A DNA stretch of 64,000 nucleotides, taken from assembly GCA_964487795.1 (NCBI GenBank), contig CAZASI010000001.1:62001-126000 (forward strand), read 5' to 3'. The translations under genes and the position numbers were made by a program. Positions 40,765 through 48,784 of the stretch are shown one piece after another. Origin of the DNA: Patescibacterium sp964487795 (GTDB lineage: Bacteria; Patescibacteriota; Patescibacteriia; Patescibacteriales; Patescibacteriaceae). The first letter of the stretch is position 1. Every line of letters begins with the position of its first letter. The notes under the pieces were generated by a model. The model was given only the letters and a program-made list of their open reading frames with translations, had not been told where the DNA came from and ran no database searches.

Positions 40765-41307
40765 ATGGAAAGCAAGGCACTTGTCAAAAGAAAAGTTGGC
40801 GCAGAAAAATATTTAGATCTTAATACAAATATACTGCTGCCAGACGAAACAAGATTTAATCAATTATTTTCAAAACACGGAGTTATACTTAAAGGCAGAC
40901 GCTTAACAATTCCTAAGCACTGGATTATGAAAGGCTTTATCCCGGTAACCTACGGTCAACATCATTTAGTTTTACGAGATGAAAAGAAAAGAGACCGAAT
41001 AATTATTTGGTGGAACCATTTAGAAGTAGAGCCCCGTTACTCTTTTGTTGATAGAAGAGTAATGAAGAGTAAATATGGTGATGAGGTCTCAGCTACTGTT
41101 TACGATAATCAAACAGTCACAGCTATTAACGTTCATAGTGACTCTGCTATCAGTAAAGAAATATATAGCGTAGAAATTCCTCTTCCAGCTAATACGCTCG
41201 ACGATGTTATAAAGAAAATCGCAAGAAGAGAGTCTCGGCGAGTACTGGGGTACCTTAAGACGTATTTTCCTAATTATGAAGATCCTTTTGCTTATTGGAC
41301 AGAGTAA
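40765..41307 (+). CDS. Hypothetical protein, 180 residues
   Basis: Begins MESKALVKRKVGAEKYLDLN. Soluble and basic, with beta-like stretches (RLTIPKHWIMKGFIPVTYGQHHLVL, RIIIWWNHLEVEPRYSF) and a C-terminal helix IKKIARRESRRVLGYLKTYFPNYEDP. Not a recognised family; basic patches could bind nucleic acid. Monocistronic, ended by a strong terminator; it has no Shine-Dalgarno and a weak promoter. Confidence 0.6.
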   Translation: MESKALVKRKVGAEKYLDLNTNILLPDETRFNQLFSKHGVILKGRRLTIPKHWIMKGFIPVTYGQHHLVLRDEKKRDRIIIWWNHLEVEPRYSFVDRRVMKSKYGDEVSATVYDNQTVTAINVHSDSAISKEIYSVEIPLPANTLDDVIKKIARRESRRVLGYLKTYFPNYEDPFAYWTE

Positions 41308-41326
41308 TAATTTTCACAAGCATAAT

Positions 41327-41355
41327 AAAAAAGCAGTACAATGTACTGCTTTTTT
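41327..41355 (+). terminator. Intrinsic terminator
   Basis: AAAAAAGCAGTAC pairs with GTACTGCTTTTTT around AAT. Confidence 0.9.
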
Positions 41356-41402
41356 CATATCCCTCTCTCCTAACCTCTCTCCCTGTTCCAGGGAGAGAGG
41401 GA
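41356..41402. repeat. Solo REP-like palindrome
   Basis: CCCTCTCTCC, TAACC, then CTCTCTCCCTG-ttc-CAGGGAGAGAG, the general pattern of the repeats around the DUF559 gene. It abuts the rarA stop. Confidence 0.65.
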
Positions 41403-42605
41403 TTATAAATATTTCTTCTTCCCCAATTCTTTTGGGAAATAGTCTTGCTCTTCTTTATAATCAAAACTCGGACTGTATTTATAATCTTTTCCGTATCCCA
41501 AATCTTTCATAAGTGAAGTCGGGGCATTACGAAGATGAAGCGGAACTCCTAAATTAGAAGTCGCTTGAGCGTCTGCTGCTGCAGCTTGGTACGCTAAATA
41601 CAGGTCATTAGATTTTTCGCACTTAGCAAGATAGACAACAAGCTGCGCTAAAATGACATTGCATTCCGGCATTCCCAAACTATGGCAGGCTTGATACGCG
41701 GCATTGGCTTGTTCAAGCGCACGAGAATTAGCAAGACCAACATCTTCCGACGCAAAACGAACAAGTCGTCGCGCAACATACATCGGATCTTCGCCGGCTT
41801 CTAACATTCTCGCCAGCCAATACAACGCTGCATCGGCGTCCGAACCGCGCAAGGATTTATGAAGCGCGGAAATAATATTATAATGTTCTTCTCCGTCTTT
41901 ATCGTATAAGAGATGAGATTTCTGCGCTGCTTCTTTAATTGATTCAAGGGTGATATGTTCGTGCATGACACTAGCTGCTTCTAAAATATTGAGAGCCGAA
42001 CGTGCATCTCCTTGAGATAATTGCACGAGCATGCTAATCGCTTCGTCATCAGCTTTTATATTTTCCGGCAAACCCTGATCATGATTGCTCAACGCTTGAT
42101 TGATAATATGTTTAATAGCCTCGGCTGACAAAGATTTTAAAACAACCACGCGGCAACGAGAAAGTAAGGCTGAGCGAATCTCGAAGCTCGGATTTTCCGT
42201 TGTTGCACCGATCAAAACAATAGCTCCACTTTCAATATGCGGTAGTAGCGCATCTTGCTGCGCTTTGTTCCAACGATGAATTTCATCAATAAATAAAATT
42301 GTCTTCTTATCTAGGATCTGATTTTCTTTGGCGCGATCAATGGTTTTTCGTAAATCCGCGACGCCCTGCGTAACCGCACTAAAACGTACAAAGTCTGCTT
42401 CAGTCGCGTTGGCAATAATTAAAGCGAGAGTTGTCTTTCCGGTTCCGGGAGGACCCCAGAAAATTAAGGACGGCAAATTTCCCGATTCTATAGAATGTCG
42501 GATTAAAGTTCCAGTTTTAGTTATATCGTCTTGCCCGAAAAAACCTTCTAAAGTTTTAGGTCTCAGCCTGTCGGCCAGGGGCGCTGTGAGTTTGGTCGTT
42601 TTCAT
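41403..42605 (-). CDS. rarA: Replication-associated recombination protein RarA (MgsA)
   Basis: 400 residues from ATG 42605 (MKTTKLTAPLADRLRP). AAA+ ATPase: Walker A FWGPPGTGKTTLA, Walker B ILFIDEIHRWNK, sensor 1 VLIGATTENPSFE and the arginine-finger region ALLSRCRVVVL. The C-terminal tetramerisation part includes RGSDADAALYWLARMLEAGEDP and LAYQAAAADAQ. It acts at stalled replication forks. It overlaps the upstream glycosyltransferase by about 50 nt, an unusually long overlap. Confidence 0.95.
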   Translation of the reverse strand: MKTTKLTAPLADRLRPKTLEGFFGQDDITKTGTLIRHSIESGNLPSLIFWGPPGTGKTTLALIIANATEADFVRFSAVTQGVADLRKTIDRAKENQILDKKTILFIDEIHRWNKAQQDALLPHIESGAIVLIGATTENPSFEIRSALLSRCRVVVLKSLSAEAIKHIINQALSNHDQGLPENIKADDEAISMLVQLSQGDARSALNILEAASVMHEHITLESIKEAAQKSHLLYDKDGEEHYNIISALHKSLRGSDADAALYWLARMLEAGEDPMYVARRLVRFASEDVGLANSRALEQANAAYQACHSLGMPECNVILAQLVVYLAKCEKSNDLYLAYQAAAADAQATSNLGVPLHLRNAPTSLMKDLGYGKDYKYSPSFDYKEEQDYFPKELGKKKYL

Positions 42606-43749
42606 ACGACTGTATAGTAGCAAATAATTGCAAATATTGCTCGGCTGCGTTTTCCCAATTAAAATGTCTTGCTTGTTCTAAGCCTTTTTTAGATAAATCA
42701 GCAGCAAGCTCAGGATTAGATAAAACTTGTTCTAAGCCCAAGGCAATAGAACTCGGATTATAGGGATCAATTAAAATTCCGGCGTTCCCCACCACTTCCG
42801 GTAAGGAAGAAACTCCGGCGACTACGACCGGCGTACCGCAAGCCATAGCTTCTAAAGGAGGAAAACCAAAACCTTCGTAAAAAGAAGGGTAGGCAAAAAC
42901 TTTTGCGAGACTATATAAAAACGCTCGTTCGTTTTCTTCTACATAATCTAACACTTTAATATCATTTTTATACGGTGACTTGGCAATCAATTTAAAAATT
43001 GGCGCAGACTTCCAGCCGCGTCCCCCGGCTAAAACTAAATCTAACTCGCCTTGATGCTTTTTCTTTAATTCATTAAAAGCTAAAACTAAACCTTCAACAT
43101 TTTTTCGCGGCTCGAGTGTTGATAAAAATAATATAAACGGTTTAATCAGATTATATTTTTTTGCCGTCTCTACAATCCCTGCATCATTTTTGTCATAGAC
43201 TTTAAAAGATTCATCAATGCCGCTATGTATAACGCTAATCTGATCAAGACTAACTTTACAAAGCGCTGCTAAATCTCTTTTTGTGTGTTCAGAAAAAACA
43301 ACGATTCTATCAAAACGTCTGACAAGTTGTTTCACCATCACAAAAGTATGCCACAAGTTTTTCCACCAACTAAAAAATCTTGGTTCAATTAAAAAAGAAA
43401 TGTCGTGTACGGCTAAAATCGTTTTAACGTTTTTAGACACCGCCATATAATTAATATGCGGCATGAAAAATATATCAACCTTTTCATTCACCCACTTATC
43501 AAAACGCGGACGACGCAGTAACCAAAGTAACGGATAATTTAGGATTCTATTCGGAATCTTTTTTCTAACAATTTTTACATTAGGAAAATCGAATTTTGGG
43601 TCTCTGACTTGAGAAAAAGAATTATATAATAAAATATAACTATTCTTATCATCAATCTTAAAGAGCGCGTTAAGCAAACGGAAGATGTATTCCGATACTC
43701 CGCTATATCTTGCGTCCATTAAAGGACGGATGTCGATCAAAATTGTCAT
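42556..43749 (-). CDS. Glycosyltransferase, GT4 family
   Basis: 397 residues. An N-terminal acceptor domain (MTILIDIRPLMDARYSGVSEYIFRLL) is followed by the GT-B nucleotide-sugar domain: FLSTLEPRKNVEGLVLAF, LVLAGGRGW, FAYPSFYEGFGFPPLEAMACGTPVV (E-x7-E) and AGILIDPYNP. It probably adds a hexose to a lipid-linked surface glycan. The last 20 residues (after QSYENDQTH) overlap rarA. Confidence 0.9.
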   Translation of the reverse strand: MTILIDIRPLMDARYSGVSEYIFRLLNALFKIDDKNSYILLYNSFSQVRDPKFDFPNVKIVRKKIPNRILNYPLLWLLRRPRFDKWVNEKVDIFFMPHINYMAVSKNVKTILAVHDISFLIEPRFFSWWKNLWHTFVMVKQLVRRFDRIVVFSEHTKRDLAALCKVSLDQISVIHSGIDESFKVYDKNDAGIVETAKKYNLIKPFILFLSTLEPRKNVEGLVLAFNELKKKHQGELDLVLAGGRGWKSAPIFKLIAKSPYKNDIKVLDYVEENERAFLYSLAKVFAYPSFYEGFGFPPLEAMACGTPVVVAGVSSLPEVVGNAGILIDPYNPSSIALGLEQVLSNPELAADLSKKGLEQARHFNWENAAEQYLQLFATIQSYENDQTHSAPGRQAET

Positions 43750-44474
43750 GAATTACGCTTTGCTTTATATTCTTCAAAAATTTCCTCTGAGGCGATTTCA
43801 ATATCCTCTCTTACAATCTTAAGTTTTTCGGAATCAAAATAATCCTTATCAGCACGTTTAGTAAGGGGCTCCATCTTTATGAGTGATTTTCTGCTCGTAC
43901 CGCTCATATCAGGTCTTCTCCAAAAAGCAGAGCCGGCATCTATGCTAGCACTATATATTTTCCCTCCCAATATAGTTTCTAATTCTTCTAAGCTCAGATC
44001 GTTGTAATCATCATCTTCAAGCTTATTTGCACAAGCTATCTCATACTCAACATTTCTATCCCTTAACATTTGAGTCAATGGTTTCAATCTTGTCCCTGAA
44101 AGAATATATTCTGTTGAGATTAATGCTCCATGATCTTTATCTGGAAACTCAATTTTATGCTCTTTAAAAAAATCATCTAATACTTCTACATAGTCTGCAG
44201 CAGCTTTTCCTGGATTATTGCCTGCAAGAAAAACTATCTTTGGTTTTTCCAATCCATTTTCTTCGTAAATCTTTGAAATTACTTTATTAATAAGCAGGGT
44301 CGGAATTCTGCCTGAACTTTCATCTCCAATTATTAGAGAATACTTACCAGCTTCTATCTTATCCTTCATTTCATCAATAAGTTCTGCCACGGCAGACTTA
44401 AGAGTAAGAATCTCTTTAGTTTTGATTTTCTTTTCTTTCTCAAGCTCTGGATTGTTCCCTTGTTCTTTAAACAT
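43746..44474 (-). CDS. Phosphoribosyltransferase-like protein (uncertain)
   Basis: 242 residues. An N-terminal charged helix, then LIIGDESSGRIPTLLINKVI and IVFLAGNNPGKAA; HGALISTEYILSGTRLKPLTQML resembles a PRPP-binding loop and following helix of type I phosphoribosyltransferases. The canonical acidic pair before the loop is not obvious (STEYILSGT), so ligand and activity are open. It overlaps the glycosyltransferase start by 4 nt and follows the S51 peptidase by 5 nt. Confidence 0.5.
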   Translation of the reverse strand: MFKEQGNNPELEKEKKIKTKEILTLKSAVAELIDEMKDKIEAGKYSLIIGDESSGRIPTLLINKVISKIYEENGLEKPKIVFLAGNNPGKAAADYVEVLDDFFKEHKIEFPDKDHGALISTEYILSGTRLKPLTQMLRDRNVEYEIACANKLEDDDYNDLSLEELETILGGKIYSASIDAGSAFWRRPDMSGTSRKSLIKMEPLTKRADKDYFDSEKLKIVREDIEIASEEIFEEYKAKRNS

Positions 44475-44479
44475 ACTTA

Positions 44480-45142
44480 TTATTTATTCAAAATCAGATA
44501 TTCTCCTTCACTAATAATTTCTATTTTTCCGTCAACAAAAGAAACTGCTGATTCATTATCTAAAGCATAAATTACGCCGGGAATATCTTTAGCAATACTT
44601 TCTAAATACTCTTTTGAAGCATGAGGAAAACTCGGGGAATTAAAATGCGGACGGAAATAAAAATCAACAAACCCAAGTCCTTTGTCATTATTATATCCAA
44701 ATTGCTCTTCGTAATATATTTTTTTATCTTTACTACTCAGCGCCAAACTTGGATTAGTAACTATGCTTCCGGCACTGATTCCCGCGTAGACTCTTGTTTT
44801 TAGAAGTTCAGGCAGCAATTCACTTAAGCCTGATTCGTCTAACCAGCGCATTAAATGATAGGTGTTGCCTCCTGAGAAAAATAATACGTCGGCCGCTTCT
44901 AAACGGGGCAGCCAGATATTTTTAGGTAAAGCGGAAATATCAACAATATCAAGACATTTAAGACCTTGTTTATCTAAATTATTTAGATCATTTACAAACC
45001 AACCTTTATCACTCCTACCAACATTAACGGCTGTTGGGATAAAAGCGATTGTGGTTTCTGCGGCTGGCTTCCCAACCATCTCAAATAAAGCCTTAGCGAT
45101 GGATTGGTTAGATAAGCCGTTGGATGTAAGGAGTAATTTCAT
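44480..45142 (-). CDS. Peptidase S51 (dipeptidase E / cyanophycinase-like)
   Basis: 220 residues. The class I glutaminase-like fold shows LLLTSNGLSNQSIAKAL, ADVLFFSGGNTYHLMRWL (oxyanion-side GGN) and the nucleophile Ser in YAGISAGSIV. FYFRPHFNSPSFP supplies a candidate His, and VIYALDNESAVSF the conserved end. Probably cytoplasmic, cutting Asp-X dipeptides or related bonds. It is 5 nt upstream of the PRTase-like gene. Confidence 0.88.
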   Translation of the reverse strand: MKLLLTSNGLSNQSIAKALFEMVGKPAAETTIAFIPTAVNVGRSDKGWFVNDLNNLDKQGLKCLDIVDISALPKNIWLPRLEAADVLFFSGGNTYHLMRWLDESGLSELLPELLKTRVYAGISAGSIVTNPSLALSSKDKKIYYEEQFGYNNDKGLGFVDFYFRPHFNSPSFPHASKEYLESIAKDIPGVIYALDNESAVSFVDGKIEIISEGEYLILNK

Positions 45143-45162
45143 AATTATTGTTTTATTTCTAG

Positions 45163-45247
45163 TTCCCCGCCTTCGCGGGGATGACAGATAAATTAGTTTG
45201 TCCTTTTGTCATCCCCGACGAGCAAAGCGAGGTCGGGGACCCAGATA
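45163..45247. repeat. REPIN-like repeat, left of the GIY-YIG pseudogene
   Basis: Two inverted units: CCCCGCC-ttc-GCGGGG with ATGACAG, then TGTCATCCCCGAC...GTCGGGGACCCAGATATT. The end matches the reversed start of the repeat at 45628-45712. Confidence 0.8.
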
Positions 45248-45580
45248 TTATACTTTAGGAAAATTAACCGGTTGTTGTATCGCCTCCGGATGCTCAATCA
45301 AATCGTACCAGTTCGGATTGATTTCCTCAATAAGCCTCAGTTTCTAGGCGCGATTCCAGCGTTTTAAACGCTTTTCTCTTCTGATAGCCGCGAGTACATC
45401 CGTATACGTTTCATAATACACTAATCTATGAACTCTATACTTTCCGACAAAAGAAAAGCTGTCTACGGCCGCTTTGTGCTCGGCAACTCGTTTAAAAAGA
45501 TTATTAGTAACACCAGTATATACCGTGCCATTCTTGCGACTGGCCATGATATATACAAAATAATGTCCCCCTCCTGACAT
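45248..45580 (-). pseudogene. GIY-YIG endonuclease gene with an in-frame amber codon
   Basis: Open 78 codons from ATG 45580 (VYIMASRKNGTVYTGVTNN, the GIY-YIG core, then RREKRLKRWNRA), then TAG at 45346-45344. The same frame continues for 31 codons, KLRLIEEINPNWYDLIEHPE, to TAA at 45250-45248, ending at the flanking repeat. Relatives carry Trp at the stop position (RWNRAWK), so TGG to TAG explains it. The nuclease core is intact, so a shortened product could still be made. Bracketed by inverted REP pairs. Confidence 0.85.
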
Positions 45581-45627
45581 ATGTTTGATAATTAATATTT
45601 AATTGGAGGGATTTTCTTCTTTGTTCA

Positions 45628-45712
45628 ATATCTGGGTCCCCGCCCAAGGCGGGGATGACAGGTTACAATGTTAATGACATTTTGTCATCCTCCGCGCAGG
45701 CGGAGGAACCAG
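45628..45712. repeat. REPIN-like repeat, right of the GIY-YIG pseudogene
   Basis: ATATCTGGGTCCCCGCC...GGCGGGGATGACA, a short spacer, then TTGTCATCCTCCGC...GCGGAGGAACCAG. Inverse orientation to 45163-45247, sharing the terminal ATATCTGGGTCCCCG. Confidence 0.8.
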
Positions 45713-45817
45713 AAATTAATTGTGATTCTCGTTTAAAGATTTAAATTGGAGAGTTCCAAACCTTAACATAAAGGGCAAAAGTCGAAGAGAATGATTATTC
45801 TTTATATTTCACACTCT

Positions 45818-47674
45818 TTAAATATTAATATTCCAAGTTTGCTCGAAACCATAATCAGCTAACTCACTAGCTCTCAGTGTTATTAATTTTTGATTCCATT
45901 CTTCATCTACGTATTTTGTAATAATAATTTCTTTGTTTCCAATATTAATCAAGTGCTTTAATTCATCTTTGATTAAAGCGAACTTTTCTTTTGGTAATAA
46001 ACTGCTAAATTTACTATTACTGTGCTTCGGTATTACTAAAAGATTGCCAATATTATGACCAAAATCAAAACCAATTAAATCAGACTCATTTTCAAATTTT
46101 GTTTGAGGATAAAAGTGTTCTATATTACATTCTTTAGATTTACTTTCTTTATCAGGATTATAAAGTGGATAGATTTGAGCACCTTTAGAACCTGTGTTTG
46201 AAATCCTATCAAAGATATAGCGAATAATATTATGGTCATCTTCTTCATAACTTAGTTCAGTGAATTTAGAAACAAAAGTTTTCTTAGATTCTCTTAATTT
46301 AAGTAGTTCGTCTTTAAATGTATTTTCAATTTCAATGAAATCATTTAAATCCTTAGCTAAATGAAACTCTTTTGAATAATCTGAATATAAGTTCTCAACC
46401 TGGTTACCAATATTACTACAAATAATAGTGTTCACAAAGTGAAAATTTTCTAATCTTTTTATAAAATTTAATAAATACTCACTTGCAGTTTTTTTATTTT
46501 TTGAAATTTTATTTTTTTCTTCTAATTCTTTATTCAGTCTGTGGAGACTTACTATATATGAATATATAAGAGGGTATATTTGTGTAATATTAAAAAGTTG
46601 GAATGCTGATATTGATCTGATAATTGACTTGTTGTGCGAATCATTTTCTAAAATTAAATTAAAATTAATTTTTTTAAAAAATTCTCTAGTAGATTCTAAA
46701 GTCATTATTGAATCATGAGACATCATTTTATAAAAAAATGAAAAATGTAATAATTCTTGTATCAAAGTATGTGGTGATACACTTTTTACTCTGGCACTTA
46801 AAATAGGAAATATTTCCTTCTTTAGTGTCTTACCGTTTGTTGTAACAACATAGTATTTCAACATTTGACTGAGCTTCTCTAGGGAATTTCCCGCAATTTC
46901 AGTCCATTTACTCTCTACTTCATCATGAAAACTTTCCTCAGTCTTTTGAAATAGTAAGTTTTTTACTAAATCAGATTGCGCAAGCTTAACACCCCTTGCA
47001 TTTGTTCTCTCAAAAATATCAAATGCTTCAGTGGGGTCTGTTATCTCTATTTTAGTTACAAATATTTTTTCTAAGGCATCCAAAAGATCTGCCAACTCTT
47101 GCGTATCAAGATCTTTAACTTTTTCAAAAAAGAAGCTATAAACTGGCTCTATTTTTCTTTTTATTTTTCTGTATTTCCTACCATCAAAATTATTAATTTT
47201 TTCCGGGACAATTCCGTCCCATTTATAATCTGCCATGATATCAAATAATGGTCTGATAGATTTTTCTACTTTTACTTTTTTTACTCCCGTATTTTCCTTG
47301 TTACTAAATTTTGAATCGTAATATTCAATCAAATTATTTATATTAGAAATCTGCAATGTATTATCATTTCTTTTACTGGTTAGTGTCTTTGCCCTAGTTC
47401 GTATTGCAATCAATAATAATTGTAACGTGGTCAATCTTTGCTGACCATCTATTATCGATAAAACATTCTCATGATTACTATCGTTTAAGAAAATAAAATT
47501 TCCAAAAAAAATACTATCTTTATCTTCTTTACTAACGGACTCTATATCTTGCCACAGTTCTTTAATCTGTTCCATCCCCCATGCATACTCTCTTTGAAAC
47601 CTTGGAACTTCATATCTATTATTCTCAAAAAAAATTTCAATCAAATTTTTATTTTTTGGATCAAATGTTTTCAT
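45818..47674 (-). CDS. GmrSD-type (DUF262-DUF1524) modification-dependent restriction enzyme
   Basis: 618 residues. The N-terminal DUF262/GmrS part has YEVPRFQREYAWGMEQI and the nucleotide-binding DGQQR in VLSIIDGQQRLTTLQLLL. IFERTNARGVKLAQSDLVKN is typical of the family. The C-terminal DUF1524/HNH part has CNIEHFYPQTKF and HNIGNLLVIPKHSNSKFS, with His and Asn residues placed as in the nuclease. Related enzymes cut glucosylated or otherwise modified phage DNA. It is a single fused gene. Base composition is AT-richer than its neighbours, suggesting transfer. Confidence 0.9.
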   Translation of the reverse strand: MKTFDPKNKNLIEIFFENNRYEVPRFQREYAWGMEQIKELWQDIESVSKEDKDSIFFGNFIFLNDSNHENVLSIIDGQQRLTTLQLLLIAIRTRAKTLTSKRNDNTLQISNINNLIEYYDSKFSNKENTGVKKVKVEKSIRPLFDIMADYKWDGIVPEKINNFDGRKYRKIKRKIEPVYSFFFEKVKDLDTQELADLLDALEKIFVTKIEITDPTEAFDIFERTNARGVKLAQSDLVKNLLFQKTEESFHDEVESKWTEIAGNSLEKLSQMLKYYVVTTNGKTLKKEIFPILSARVKSVSPHTLIQELLHFSFFYKMMSHDSIMTLESTREFFKKINFNLILENDSHNKSIIRSISAFQLFNITQIYPLIYSYIVSLHRLNKELEEKNKISKNKKTASEYLLNFIKRLENFHFVNTIICSNIGNQVENLYSDYSKEFHLAKDLNDFIEIENTFKDELLKLRESKKTFVSKFTELSYEEDDHNIIRYIFDRISNTGSKGAQIYPLYNPDKESKSKECNIEHFYPQTKFENESDLIGFDFGHNIGNLLVIPKHSNSKFSSLLPKEKFALIKDELKHLINIGNKEIIITKYVDEEWNQKLITLRASELADYGFEQTWNINI

Positions 47675-47689
47675 AAATAAATTTAAAAA

Positions 47690-48781
47690 TTAAAACATCC
47701 CCTTAAACCCCTCCACGGCTTCTGCAATCTTTGCTTTAAAATTTTCTACGGAATATTGTTCGGCTTTAGCGCGGATTTCGTTTTGATTGAATGTTATTGT
47801 ATTAAAGCGGGTGAGGGCTTCTTTTATTGCAGCAGGTGTTTGTTCATCAAAGAAAATACCGGAAACGCCGTCTTCTACAGTTTCGGTTGCGCCGCCCTTT
47901 TTATACGCGATAACTGGTCGTCCGGCCGCCATAGCTTCTACGACAGTTATTCCGAAATCTTCTTCCTGAGGATTCAAGAAGGCTTTGCAGTTTTCGAAAA
48001 GTTTTATCTTCTCTTCTTCGGATACGCGTTCTAAGAATTGAATATGCGGCGCTCCCTGAGCGATTTCGCGCAAACGAGGCAAATCTACACCTGATCCAAA
48101 CACTTTCAAAGGAAGACCTAAATCGCGAAACGCTTCTACTACTATATCTACTTTCTTGTACTTTGCTAAACGGCCGCCAATAAGAAAATAAGCACCGGGC
48201 GCGTTTAGGACGCGGTACTTTGAGGTTTCGACTGGCGGATAAATAACGATTGAATCGCGCTTATAATATTTCTTGATTCTTTTCTGTACTGTTTTCGAAT
48301 TTGCAATAAAGAAATCTACGCGATCCGCAGCCTGACGATCCCAAAGTCTAATATAATTTAACACTAACGAAATTATTTTTTTAAAATATTTATTATACGG
48401 CAATTCCTGAATATACTGATGCGTATAATCCCAAACATAACGAGTCGGAGTATGACAATAACAAATATGCAAAGTATCAGGTCCGGTAATCACGCCTTTA
48501 GCAAAGGCTGACGCATCAGAAATAACTAGGTCGTAACTTGTTAAATCAAAAAATTCTACCGCCATCGGCATGAAGGGCATGTACCATTGATAATGTTTGA
48601 GTCCCCCGGGCATCTTTTGAATGATCGAGGTTTCAATGTGATTAGAGAATAAAGCCGCAACGCCGGGATCGGCGAGCAGTGTATAGATCGGCGCTTTCGG
48701 ATACATTGAAGCCAAAACTCTCAGCACCTTTTCAGCGCCGCCGTCCTGAGCTAAGTGATCATGAATCAAAGCAGTTGCCAT
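47690..48781 (-). CDS. Glycosyltransferase, GT4 (mannosyltransferase-like)
   Basis: 363 residues. Starts MATALIHDHLAQDGGAEKVLRVL, the GGAEK acceptor-side loop; LHICYCHTPTRYVWDY is typical of WbaZ-type mannosyltransferases. The donor domain has YFLIGGRLAKYKKVDIVVEAF and FLNPQEEDFGITVVEAMAAGRPVIAYKKGG (E-x7-E). It follows the polyprenyl glycosylphosphotransferase by 3 nt, so it probably adds the second or later sugar to the same lipid-linked glycan. Confidence 0.9.
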   Translation of the reverse strand: MATALIHDHLAQDGGAEKVLRVLASMYPKAPIYTLLADPGVAALFSNHIETSIIQKMPGGLKHYQWYMPFMPMAVEFFDLTSYDLVISDASAFAKGVITGPDTLHICYCHTPTRYVWDYTHQYIQELPYNKYFKKIISLVLNYIRLWDRQAADRVDFFIANSKTVQKRIKKYYKRDSIVIYPPVETSKYRVLNAPGAYFLIGGRLAKYKKVDIVVEAFRDLGLPLKVFGSGVDLPRLREIAQGAPHIQFLERVSEEEKIKLFENCKAFLNPQEEDFGITVVEAMAAGRPVIAYKKGGATETVEDGVSGIFFDEQTPAAIKEALTRFNTITFNQNEIRAKAEQYSVENFKAKIAEAVEGFKGMF

Positions 48782-48784
48782 ATC

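Noticed and set aside
45344..45346. UAG read as an amino acid genome-wide
   Set aside because: Other genes in the window use TAG as a terminal stop (for example uvrB at 16766), and the known recoding in related lineages concerns UGA.
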